Source: Bacilli bacterium (lineage in GTDB: Bacteria; Bacillota_I; Bacilli_A; RF39; UBA660). From it: DNA of 17,505 nt. Of this stretch, positions 1 through 6,416 are shown piece after piece; the stretch's first letter is position 1, and each line of letters begins with the position of its first letter. The translations under genes were made by a program, and so were the position numbers. The stretch spans positions 1 through 17,505 of the forward strand of contig JAILLM010000127.1 of assembly GCA_024693165.1 (NCBI GenBank). Direction: 5' to 3'. The notes beneath the pieces are model-generated. The model was not told the origin of the DNA. It did no database searches and worked only from the letters and a program-made list of their open reading frames with translations.

Positions 1-2
1 AT

Positions 3-158
3 GGTTTTATCTATTTATTAAATAATTTTAATAATGCTGAAGTAATCATAGCAAATACACTTTTACATATACTTTTATTTATTGGATGTTTATTTGTATG
101 TGTATCAACATTATTACTTAATGAAAAGAAAATAAGAAAGCTATTTAATTGTAAATAG
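3..158 (+). CDS. C-terminal end of a membrane protein (5' partial)
   Basis: An open frame enters from the left edge and stops with TAG at 156-158. It gives about 51 residues, beginning within the gene. The visible part is strongly hydrophobic: a segment around IIANTLLHILLFIGCLFVCV looks like a transmembrane helix and is followed by a short basic tail (NEKKIRKLFNCK). The upstream portion is missing, so family and function cannot be named. It is separated from the next gene by a weak hairpin with a T-run and a good promoter, so it is probably the last gene of its own unit. The frame is supported only by its lack of stops and its plausible membrane-protein composition. Confidence 0.6.
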   Translation, partial: GFIYLLNNFNNAEVIIANTLLHILLFIGCLFVCVSTLLLNEKKIRKLFNCK

Positions 159-172
159 TACTTCTATTTTTC
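153..172 (+). terminator. weak intrinsic terminator overlapping stop codon
   Basis: AAATAG (153-158) pairs with CTATTT (164-169) over a 5-nt loop, followed by Ts. The stem has only six base pairs, mostly A-T. The position over the stop codon is typical for this genome. Confidence 0.35.
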
Positions 173-201
173 TTGCTTAAAAGTAATATAAAATTTATAA
201 T
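173..201 (+). promoter_or_regulatory. promoter for the two-TM Cys-rich protein gene
   Basis: A TTGCTT -35 element (173-178) and a perfect TATAAT -10 element (196-201) are separated by 17 bp. An AGGTGAT Shine-Dalgarno lies just before the ATG at 218. Confidence 0.65.
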
Positions 202-217
202 TTAATTAGGTGATAAC

Positions 218-865
218 ATGAAAAAAAGAAAAGCTTTAAATTTATGTTTATTTACGTTTGCATTATTATTTGTATTTGTAATGGTTACAAATGCCGATGG
301 ATGTGTTTTAGGTGAACAAACAACTAAGGATGTAAAAGGTGCTTTAAAAATATTTAGAATTGTAGCTCCACTTGCATTACTTGCTTTTACAATCTTAGAT
401 GCAATCAAAGCAGTTAACTCAGGTGGTACTTTCCACTTTGGTGATGGTGGAGATATGCCAACACAAAAGTTAACTTCAAGATTTGTAAAAAGATTAATCG
501 GAGTATTTTTACTATTTATTCTTCCAACATTAGTTAACTGGACATTCTACTTTATCGGAGTATGGGGTAAAGGTGATGGCTGTGATCTTGGTACAGGTGG
601 CAGCGGAACACAAGTTACTAGTGATCCTGAAGGATGCTATAGTGTTGGTGGAGCTTATGTTTGGGGTAAACAAAGTACATATGGAAGCGCTGGTATGAAA
701 GTTAATAACTCAAACTGTGGTAGAAATGAATATGGTAGTCTATATCAATGTTATCAATGTAATAGCAATGGTTCTTTAAAGAAATGGAAAGCTACAGCTG
801 ATACTGATTCTGATTGTCCAAGCGGATACCATGTATTAAGCTCATCACAAGCAGATTGTAAGTAA
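218..865 (+). CDS. secreted/membrane protein with two TM helices and Cys-rich C-terminus (VirB2/TrbC-like topology)
   Basis: This is a 215-residue protein. A signal peptide covers residues 1-26, with probable cleavage after ...VTNA. Two further hydrophobic helices lie at about 43-63 and 92-114. The outer part, from about residue 118 to the end, is rich in Gly, Ser, Tyr and Asn and holds seven cysteines (C122, C140, C167, C178, C181, C200, C214) plus C29 near the mature N-terminus, so it is likely disulfide-bonded. Signal peptide plus two closely spaced helices recalls the small VirB2/TrbC pilin class, but the extended Cys-rich tail is not typical and no homology can be shown by eye. The start is fixed by AGGTGAT upstream. 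It is monocistronic, between its own promoter and terminator. Confidence 0.8.
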   Translation: MKKRKALNLCLFTFALLFVFVMVTNADGCVLGEQTTKDVKGALKIFRIVAPLALLAFTILDAIKAVNSGGTFHFGDGGDMPTQKLTSRFVKRLIGVFLLFILPTLVNWTFYFIGVWGKGDGCDLGTGGSGTQVTSDPEGCYSVGGAYVWGKQSTYGSAGMKVNNSNCGRNEYGSLYQCYQCNSNGSLKKWKATADTDSDCPSGYHVLSSSQADCK

Positions 866-867
866 TT

Positions 868-896
868 AAAAAATAGGTTATTCCTATTTTTTTTTA
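868..896 (+). terminator. intrinsic terminator
   Basis: AAAAAATAGG (868-877) pairs with CCTATTTTTT (883-892) around a 5-nt loop and runs into Ts. It closes the Cys-rich protein unit. Confidence 0.75.
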
Positions 897-904
897 CGTT
901 ATCA

Positions 905-913
905 TGTTAAAAT
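905..913 (+). promoter_or_regulatory. extended -10 promoter for the RDD gene
   Basis: TGT-TAAAAT (905-913) lies 19 bp before the ATG at 932. No convincing -35 is seen. The same TGTTAAAAT element stands before the pilin array at 8708. Confidence 0.4.
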
Positions 914-931
914 AAAAGAGGAAGTGATGGT

Positions 932-1624
932 ATGAAAGACAAAATAGAAAGCTTTCAAAATGGCTATAAATATAAAGTAGATAGAATCTCAGCTTATTTA
1001 ATAGATTTACTAATTATTTCGTTTCTAATTACTTTCTTAGTAAGCAATACAATTACTAATCCTTTTTATAATAATACTAATTCAGTATGTAGTGCTTATT
1101 CAGAAGTGGAAAAAGAAGCAAAAAAAGATTTAGATTATGCTAGTCCTGAATCAATAACTGCTTATATAAAGAAAATAAGTCCAACTTATAGAACATGTTA
1201 CATAAGAAAAAGTTATGCAGGATATGTATGGTATGTTATTTTAACATTATTCTACTTTGGATTATTTGCTTATCTGAATGATGGTCAAACTCTCGGTAAG
1301 AAAATGTTTGGATTGAAAGTTGTTAATAATAAAGATGGAAAGAGTGCTAAATTCTATCAATTAATAATTAGAAATATATTTGGTGGAAATAGATTACTTG
1401 CAGGTAACAACTTAGTAATTCTTATTTCACTATTCTTACCATTAATAAAAAATGGATATCATTTTAGTATAGGAATTAGTATACTTGCTATTCTTACATA
1501 TGTAATTGATATAGTATTTATCTTATTATTTATATTCAAAAAGAATGGAAGAACTCTTGATGATTTACTAGGATTCACTAAAGTTATTCGTGTAGATAAA
1601 AAAAGAGTTTCAAAAGAAAATTAA
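932..1624 (+). CDS. RDD family membrane protein
   Basis: This 230-residue integral membrane protein is a member of the RDD family, widespread proteins of mostly unknown function, some linked to ion or small-molecule transport. The family signature is visible: an N-terminal YKVDRISAYLIDLLII helix carrying the Arg-Asp-type motif, and later the typical NDGQTLGKKMFGLKVV segment. TM helices lie at about 19-40, 98-116 and 154-175 (shorter and less clear), with another near 180-205. The start has an AGGAAGTGATG Shine-Dalgarno. The gene ends 42 bases before the nusB start, and the nusB promoter lies over its last codons. Nothing indicates the transported substrate. Confidence 0.85.
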   Translation: MKDKIESFQNGYKYKVDRISAYLIDLLIISFLITFLVSNTITNPFYNNTNSVCSAYSEVEKEAKKDLDYASPESITAYIKKISPTYRTCYIRKSYAGYVWYVILTLFYFGLFAYLNDGQTLGKKMFGLKVVNNKDGKSAKFYQLIIRNIFGGNRLLAGNNLVILISLFLPLIKNGYHFSIGISILAILTYVIDIVFILLFIFKKNGRTLDDLLGFTKVIRVDKKRVSKEN

Positions 1625-1636
1625 TTGTGTTATAAT
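1608..1636 (+). promoter_or_regulatory. nusB promoter inside the end of the RDD gene
   Basis: An extended -10 TGT-TATAAT (1628-1636) is preceded at 17 bp by TTTCAA (1608-1613), a partial -35. The predicted transcript start near 1643 lies downstream of the TTG at 1625, which rules out that codon as the nusB start for this promoter. Confidence 0.6.
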
Positions 1637-1666
1637 CTAACACGTGAAACGAAAGGACGTATTTAT

Positions 1667-2062
1667 ATGGCTACAAGAAGTGAACTTAGAGAAAAAGTTA
1701 TGACAATTCTTTATCAAATCGAGTTATATAAGAAAAACAAAATTGAATATAACGTTGATGATGTTATACGTGAGAATGTAGAAATAGAAAATGAATTCGT
1801 AAAAGACATGGTATATGGTGTTGTATCTCATGTTGATGAAATCGATGAAATTGCTAATAATAATTTAAAAGATTGGAAAATCGATAGAATTGATTCTATG
1901 GGTAGAGCAATCCTAAGAATGGGTATATTTGAACTTAAATATATGGATACTCCAGATTTAGTTGTTATCAATGAAGCAATTGAACTTGCTAAAAAATATT
2001 CAATTGATGATGTAAGAAAAATGATTAACGCAGTTTTAGATAAACTTGTTAATGAACAATAA
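1667..2062 (+). CDS. nusB: transcription antitermination factor NusB
   Basis: NusB is a small all-helical RNA-binding protein. With NusE (ribosomal protein S10) it binds boxA RNA and supports antitermination, especially on rRNA operons. The frame gives 131 residues, the usual size. Family features are visible: the N-terminal SELREKVMTILYQIEL helix, the central VKDMVYGVVSHVDEID segment, and the C-terminal block with RMGIFELKYMD, VVINEAIELAKKYS and the Asp-Asp-Val-Arg-Lys-Met-Ile-Asn-Ala-Val-Leu helix. The ATG at 1667 is chosen over an in-frame TTG at 1625 because it has an AAAGGA site at good distance and lies after a -10 element at 1631. It is followed by a strong terminator shared with the converging gene. 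Confidence 0.95.
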   Translation: MATRSELREKVMTILYQIELYKKNKIEYNVDDVIRENVEIENEFVKDMVYGVVSHVDEIDEIANNNLKDWKIDRIDSMGRAILRMGIFELKYMDTPDLVVINEAIELAKKYSIDDVRKMINAVLDKLVNEQ

Positions 2063-2092
2063 AACAGAGATTACTTATCTCTGTTTTTTTTT
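2062..2092 (+). terminator. bidirectional terminator between nusB and the converging gene
   Basis: AAACAGAGA (2062-2070), loop of seven, TCTCTGTTT (2078-2086), then Ts. On the minus strand the same stem lies at the very end of the converging ORF, includes its stop codon, and is followed by the A-run complement, so one hairpin serves both directions. Confidence 0.8.
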
Positions 2093-2418
2093 GGTTTAAA
2101 TTCTAATATTTTTGCTTTTTCAGGTTTTTCTTTTTTATTTAAGAATTCATTAAAAGCAACAAGTGCTTTAGTATATAAAAGAATATCTGGATTCTTTACT
2201 TTATCAAATGAATAAATATATTTAACATTTGGTTGTATTTTAGTATTAATTGTATATAGTTGATATTCTTCAAGAGTCTCAATATCAATTATGTAATTAT
2301 AATCCATAACAACGATTCTAGAGTTATTTAATTTATTTTTCTTTTCAACTATATTATCATTTTCATCAAATCCAAATTCGATTAAAGTAGCTTTAAGTAT
2401 AGATTCATTTGTTATCAT
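2071..2418 (-). CDS. conserved-looking hypothetical protein, 115 aa
   Basis: This is a soluble 115-residue protein starting MITNESILKATLIEFGF and ending in a Lys-rich tail (EFKPKKNRDK). No family is recognised. The middle, VVMDYNYIIDIETLEEYQLY, looks like alternating beta-strands, and the C-terminal third is probably helical, so a small alpha/beta fold is likely. Three possible starts are GTG 2427, ATG 2424 and ATG 2418. The last is preferred because AAAGGTG ends six bases before it. It is transcribed alone against nusB. A minus-strand TATAAT lies at 2442-2437 with a poor -35. No membrane segment, signal peptide or metal-binding motif is visible. Confidence 0.7.
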   Translation of the reverse strand: MITNESILKATLIEFGFDENDNIVEKKNKLNNSRIVVMDYNYIIDIETLEEYQLYTINTKIQPNVKYIYSFDKVKNPDILLYTKALVAFNEFLNKKEKPEKAKILEFKPKKNRDK

Positions 2419-2472
2419 TTTCATCACCTTTTCAATATTATAATATAAATTACTTAAAAGTATATATTTTAT

Positions 2473-2501
2473 TTGAGAGTAGTTAAAAATTTTTATATAA
2501 T
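2473..2501 (+). promoter_or_regulatory. tex promoter
   Basis: TTGAGA (2473-2478), a 17-bp spacer and TATAAT (2496-2501). AAGGAGAG (2516-2523) then leads to the ATG at 2530. This is one of the best sigma-A-type promoters in the window. Confidence 0.8.
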
Positions 2502-2529
2502 ATTAGAGTATCTATAAGGAGAGTACAAG

Positions 2530-4695
2530 ATGAATGATAAAATATTAAATGAAAATGTTCTTCAAGAATTAGTTGAAGAATTGAATATTGAAAAGAAACG
2601 TATTGAAGTAGTACTTAATATGTTAAGTGAAGGTGCTACGATTCCATTTATTGCTCGTTACAGAAAAGAAATGACTGGAGCAATGGATGAAAATACAATC
2701 AAAGCTATTTCTGATAAATATAATTACTATTTAAATCTATTTAATAGAAAAGAAGATGTAATTAGACTTATTGATGAAAAAGGTTTACTTACTGATGAAT
2801 TAAAGGGTCAAATCCTTGATTGTAAAAAACTAACTGAAGTAGAGGACCTTTATAGACCATTTAAGGAAAAGAAAAAGACTAAAGCTACTGATGCAATTAA
2901 CGCTGGTCTTGAACCACTAGCTAAAATGATTATGGCTTTTCCTACAACTGGATCACTAGAAGATATGGCTTCTAAGTTTGTTAATGATAAGGTAAAAGAT
3001 ACAGCTTCTGCACTTGAAGGTGCAGGATATATTATTGCTGAATGGATTAGTGATAATGCTTATTATAGAAAATGGATTAGAAATAATGTTTTTCATACAG
3101 GCACAATAAGTTCAAAAGTAAAAAAGAATGCTGAAGATGAAAAGAAATTATTTGAAATGTATTATGATTATTCTGAACCTATTAAGTTTGCAAAACACTA
3201 TAGAGTATTAGCAATGAATAGAGGAGAAGATCAAAAAGTATTAACTGTATCTATTGATATGAATGTTGATGTTATTCAAGAGTATTTAGAATCTAAGTTA
3301 ATTAGAAACAAAGAATCTTTTGTTTGTGATTTAGTTAAAGCATCTATTAAAGATTCACTAAAGAGACTTATTTTACCTTCAATTGAAAGAGAAATAAGAA
3401 GTGAATTAACTGAAGATGCAGAAACTAAAGCAATTGATACATTCCAAGTAAATCTAGAACATTTACTATTAACTAGACCAATCAAAGGAATGACAGTTTT
3501 AGGCTTTGACCCAGGTTATGTTAATGGTTGTAAACTTGCAGTTGTAGATAAGAACGGAACTTATTTAGATTCAACTGTTATTAAACCTTTCTTAAATGGT
3601 AATAGTGAAGAAAGAATTAAAAAAGATAAAGAAACAGTTAAAGAGTTAATTAATAAATATAAAGTTGATATTATTTCAATTGGTAATGGAACTGCTTCAA
3701 GAGAATCAGAAAAATTCTGTGCAGAAATGATTAAAGAATATAACTTAAATTGTAAGTATGTTATTACAAGTGAAGCTGGTGCATCTATTTATTCTGCTAG
3801 TAAACTTGCAATTGAAGAATTCCCTGATTTAGCTGTTGAAAAAAGATCAGCTGTCTCAATCGGAAGAAGATTACAAGACCCACTTTCAGAACTTGTTAAG
3901 ATTGATCCTAAATCAATTGGAGTTGGTGAATATCAATATGATGTTAATCAAAAGAATTTAGGTGAAGCTCTAGACTTTACTACTTCTAAAGTAGTTAATG
4001 AAGTAGGTGTTAATGTTAATACTGCATCTAAATCAATATTAAAGTATGTATCTGGTTTAACTAAGACTACTATTGATAAAATTTATAATTATAAAGAATC
4101 AAAAAGAATTGAATCACGTGATGAAATTAAATCAATCAAAGGTATTAGTGATAAAGTATATGAACAATGTATTGGTTTCTTAAGAATCTTAGATGGAAAG
4201 AATCCACTTGATAAAACTGGAATCCATCCAGAAAGTTATAAGATTACTGAAGAACTTTTAAAGAAATTAAATTTAGATATTAATAATATTAATACAAATG
4301 AATTTAAGGAAACATTAAAATCATGTGATAAAAAAACTTTAGTTAAAGAACTTAATACTGATGAATATACTTTAGAAGATATTATTAAAGAACTTCTTAA
4401 CCCTGGACTAGATCCAAGAAGTGAAGTAGAAGGACCAATTCTAAGAAGTGATGTATTAAAGTTTGAAGACTTAAAACTAGGAATGAAACTAAAAGGAACA
4501 GTTAGAAATGTAGCATCCTTTGGTGCATTTGTTGACATTGGTCTTCATGATGATGGTTTATTACACATTTCTAAAATGAGCAAAAGTTTTGTTAAAAATC
4601 CAACTGATGTAGTTAATGTTGGTGATATCATTGATGTTTATGTATGTGATATAAACAAAGAAAAAGAAAAAGTAAATTTATCACTTTTTGAATAG
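2530..4695 (+). CDS. tex: Tex family RNA-binding transcription accessory protein
   Basis: This 721-residue protein has the full length of the Tex family, cytoplasmic nucleic-acid-binding proteins related to the eukaryotic elongation factor Spt6. Domains in order are: the N-terminal Tex helical region (about 1-190, with EGATIPFIARYRKEMTGAM and the LYRPFKEKKKTKA block); a YqgF/RuvX-like RNase H fold around 320-450 (start at GFDPGYVNGCKLAVVD); helix-hairpin-helix repeats around 460-560, including the family-typical GVGEYQYDVNQKNLGEAL; and a C-terminal S1 domain from about 648 (GTVRNVASFGAFVDIGLHDD, LLHISKMS). The start is supported by AAGGAG nine bases upstream and a strong promoter. It appears intact and monocistronic. 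Confidence 0.97.
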   Translation: MNDKILNENVLQELVEELNIEKKRIEVVLNMLSEGATIPFIARYRKEMTGAMDENTIKAISDKYNYYLNLFNRKEDVIRLIDEKGLLTDELKGQILDCKKLTEVEDLYRPFKEKKKTKATDAINAGLEPLAKMIMAFPTTGSLEDMASKFVNDKVKDTASALEGAGYIIAEWISDNAYYRKWIRNNVFHTGTISSKVKKNAEDEKKLFEMYYDYSEPIKFAKHYRVLAMNRGEDQKVLTVSIDMNVDVIQEYLESKLIRNKESFVCDLVKASIKDSLKRLILPSIEREIRSELTEDAETKAIDTFQVNLEHLLLTRPIKGMTVLGFDPGYVNGCKLAVVDKNGTYLDSTVIKPFLNGNSEERIKKDKETVKELINKYKVDIISIGNGTASRESEKFCAEMIKEYNLNCKYVITSEAGASIYSASKLAIEEFPDLAVEKRSAVSIGRRLQDPLSELVKIDPKSIGVGEYQYDVNQKNLGEALDFTTSKVVNEVGVNVNTASKSILKYVSGLTKTTIDKIYNYKESKRIESRDEIKSIKGISDKVYEQCIGFLRILDGKNPLDKTGIHPESYKITEELLKKLNLDINNINTNEFKETLKSCDKKTLVKELNTDEYTLEDIIKELLNPGLDPRSEVEGPILRSDVLKFEDLKLGMKLKGTVRNVASFGAFVDIGLHDDGLLHISKMSKSFVKNPTDVVNVGDIIDVYVCDINKEKEKVNLSLFE

Positions 4696-4718
4696 TATTT
4701 AAATACTATTCTTTTTTC
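4690..4718 (+). terminator. intrinsic terminator overlapping the tex stop
   Basis: GAATAGTATT (4690-4699) pairs with AATACTATTC (4702-4711) and is followed by TTTTTT. The stop codon is within the stem. Confidence 0.8.
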
Positions 4719-4750
4719 TTGTATAAAAAAATATTGATTACTATATTTTT

Positions 4751-4759
4751 TGGTATTAT
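4751..4759 (+). promoter_or_regulatory. extended -10 promoter
   Basis: TGG-TATTAT (4751-4759) lies before GGAGG (4773-4777) and the ATG at 4782. The same TGGTATTAT occurs at 6377. Confidence 0.5.
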
Positions 4760-4781
4760 GATAATTATACACGGAGGATTT

Positions 4782-5123
4782 ATGAAAAGTATCGATGCAA
4801 AAGATATCAGAGTAGAAGATGCAATCAATGCACATGCACTAACTTTAACTTTAAGACACTTTAACATTCCTGATGGAATGTTTAGTGTTAGTTGCCAAGA
4901 TGATTTGTATTATGTATTCATGGGAGAGGATGTATATGATTTTCCAACATTTGATTCAATCCCATTACTAATTTTTTGTACATTAGCAAAAACACCAGAA
5001 GAGTTAGAAGCGTTTAAAGATTTTTATTCTAAAGTACTAAGAGTTGGTTTTAGTAATAATGATGCATTAGATTATTTAAAATTCTATTCTGAATCCGAAA
5101 AAAAACTAGCAAGAGTTAAGTAA
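4782..5123 (+). CDS. hypothetical protein, 113 aa
   Basis: This small soluble acidic protein begins MKSIDAKDIRVEDAINAHAL. No family is recognised. The mix of short hydrophobic strands (MFSVSCQDDLYYVFMGEDVY) and helices (TPEELEAFKDFYSKVLRVGF; NDALDYLKFYSESEKKLARV) suggests a compact alpha/beta protein. The frame stays open upstream to a TTG at 4719, but that extension lies partly before the -10 element. The ATG at 4782 has a nearly perfect GGAGG five bases before it, so it is the better start. The gene stands alone between its own promoter and terminator. Confidence 0.75.
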   Translation: MKSIDAKDIRVEDAINAHALTLTLRHFNIPDGMFSVSCQDDLYYVFMGEDVYDFPTFDSIPLLIFCTLAKTPEELEAFKDFYSKVLRVGFSNNDALDYLKFYSESEKKLARVK

Positions 5124-5154
5124 AAGAGTATAAGAGAAATTATACTCTTTTTGT
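5122..5154 (+). terminator. intrinsic terminator
   Basis: AAAAGAGTATAA (5122-5133), loop GAGAAA, TTATACTCTTTT (5140-5151), about 11-12 bp with a T-rich tail. Confidence 0.85.
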
Positions 5155-5188
5155 TTGATAAGTTTTTCTTAATTCATATATGCATATT
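5155..5188 (+). promoter_or_regulatory. probable promoter/operator of the XRE-BRO module
   Basis: TTGATA (5155-5160) and TATATG (5177-5182) are 16 bp apart. The -10 region overlaps the palindrome ATATGCATAT (5179-5188), a plausible binding site for the XRE regulator encoded next. The autoregulation is inference. Confidence 0.35.
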
Positions 5189-5215
5189 TGCTATCGTTTG
5201 TTTAGGGTGGTATAT

Positions 5216-5461
5216 ATGATTAGTGAAAACGAGGCAAAGATAAAGGATGAAGAATTTGAATTAATATGTAAGTATATTCAATTGAGATATAAATCAAATA
5301 TAAGTCAAAGAGAATTAGCTAAAAGAATAGGAATTGCACAATCTACAGTTGCAAGAATGGAAAAGAATATGCATTCTATGTCTTTAGGTAATTTTATAAA
5401 AATATTATCTGTTCTAGGTTATAAATTAGATATCATTGAAAAGGGGAGTGATTATGAATGA
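5216..5461 (+). CDS. small XRE-type helix-turn-helix regulator
   Basis: This 81-residue DNA-binding protein carries a classic HTH_3/XRE domain: SQRELAKRIGIAQSTVARME is the helix-turn-helix, followed by LGNFIKILSVLGYKLDII, the last helices of the fold. A short helical extension precedes the domain. The size and the ending (LGYKLDI) resemble HigA-type antitoxins and small phage-type regulators. The start at 5216 is preferred over an upstream ATG at 5180 because AGGGTGG lies five bases before it. The stop codon overlaps the start of the BRO-N gene (ATGAATGA), so the two are translationally coupled. No HigB/RelE-like toxin is adjacent; the partner is the broken BRO-N gene. Confidence 0.88.
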   Translation: MISENEAKIKDEEFELICKYIQLRYKSNISQRELAKRIGIAQSTVARMEKNMHSMSLGNFIKILSVLGYKLDIIEKGSDYE

Positions 5462-6309
5462 TAAAAAGCTAGAAACAATATCAAATCTATTTGAAGGAAA
5501 AGAAGTTAGAAGTATTTGGGATAAAGATAAGGAAGATTACTATTACAGTGTAGTAGATGTTATAAGCGCATTAACTGATAGTCCAAATCCTAGACGTTAT
5601 TGGAGTGATTTAAAAATCGTATTAAATAATGAAGGAAGTCAACTGTACGGAAATATCGTACAGTTGAAAATGAAAGCTTAAGATGGGAAAATAAGAGAAA
5701 CTGATACTTTAGATACTTGAAGGAGTATTTAGATTAATTGAGTCAGTTCCTAGTCCAAAAGCTGAACCATTTAAAATGTGGCTTGCATCACTTGGCAGAC
5801 AAAAAGTTGATGAAATATTTGATCCATCTAAAGGTATAGATCAAATGATAGACTTCTATTTAAAGAAAGGTTATTCACTTGCTTGGATAGAAGAACGAAT
5901 TAAAGCAATTATTGATCGTAAGAAATTAACTAATGTTTGGAAAGAAAATGGAATTCAAGAAGGAAAAGAATATGGAATTCTAACAAATTCTATTTATGAA
6001 GCGTGGCCTGATATGTCCGCACAAGATTATAAAGATTTTAAAGGTATAAGAAAAGAAAACTTAAGAGACAATATGACCGAAATCGAAGTCGCTTTAACAA
6101 ATATTGGAGAAATCGCAGCAAGAGATATTGCTAAAGAGGAAAGACCATTAGGACTTCAAGAAAATATAAAAGTAGCTAAAAGAGGTGGATCGGTTGCACG
6201 TGCAGCTAGAAATACTTATGAAAAAGAAACAAAGAAAAGCGCTATCTCAAATAAAAATAACTTAAGTTATAAATATGTAGATGAAACTAAACAAATAGAT
6301 CATAAATAA
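5454..6309 (+). pseudogene. BRO-N / antirepressor-like (DinD-type annotated) gene broken by a nonsense codon and a frameshift
   Basis: The first frame starts at ATG 5454 after AAGGGGAG and gives a BRO-N domain start (SIWDKDKEDYYYSVVDVISA, SPNPRRYWSDLK) before TAA at 5679-5681. Reading past the TAA continues with family-like DGKIRETDTLDT. One extra T near 5718 shifts the frame; the other frame then continues from GAA 5719 as EGVFRLIESVPSPKAEPFK and the rest of the family (WLASLGRQKVDEIFDPSKGI, YGILTNSIYEAWPDMSAQDY, ENLRDNMTEIEVALTNIGEI, KVAKRGGSVARAARN) to 6309. One GAA-to-TAA change and one T deletion would restore about 284 residues. BRO-N proteins occur in prophages and stress-induced loci. 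The long tail still reads well, so the decay is recent, or there is an assembly error or a recoding event. Confidence 0.88.
5640..5666. repeat. 10-bp perfect inverted repeat inside the BRO-N gene
   Basis: CAACTGTACG (5640-5649) and CGTACAGTTG (5657-5666) form a perfect 10-bp stem with a 7-nt loop, ending 12 bases before the nonsense codon. No T-run follows, so it is not a standard terminator. Confidence 0.7.
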
Positions 6310-6313
6310 TAAC

Positions 6314-6343
6314 AAAAAAGTATATAATCTATACTTTTTTTGT
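6314..6343 (+). terminator. intrinsic terminator of the XRE-BRO module
   Basis: AAAAAAGTATA (6314-6324), loop TAATC, TATACTTTTTT (6330-6340). Confidence 0.85.
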
Positions 6344-6356
6344 TTGGGTGAATTAT

Positions 6357-6385
6357 TTGATTTTTTGTCGAAAAAGTGGTATTAT
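6357..6385 (+). promoter_or_regulatory. promoter with a Spo0A-box-like sequence in its spacer
   Basis: TTGATT (6357-6362) and TATTAT (6380-6385) with a TGG extension are separated by 17 bp. The spacer holds TTGTCGAAA (6365-6373), identical to the Spo0A-box core TGTCGAA. A site between -35 and -10 would usually mean repression. Confidence 0.55.
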
Positions 6386-6416
6386 ATGCAGCAATTCAGG
6401 GGGATAAGTAGGTAAA

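Noticed and set aside
202..408. Minus-strand ORF opposite the secreted Cys-rich protein gene
   Set aside because: It overlaps the signal-peptide region and promoter of a well-supported plus-strand gene and has no ribosome site of its own.
5216..5461. XRE gene as antitoxin of a HigBA-type toxin-antitoxin pair
   Set aside because: The partner gene is a BRO-N family member, not a RelE/HigB-like toxin; no toxin fold is visible nearby.
5679..5721. Programmed recoding (stop read-through plus frameshift) in the BRO-N gene
   Set aside because: There is no slippery heptamer, pseudoknot or SECIS-like signal, and TAA is not a usual recoding stop. Two separate lesions fit decay better.
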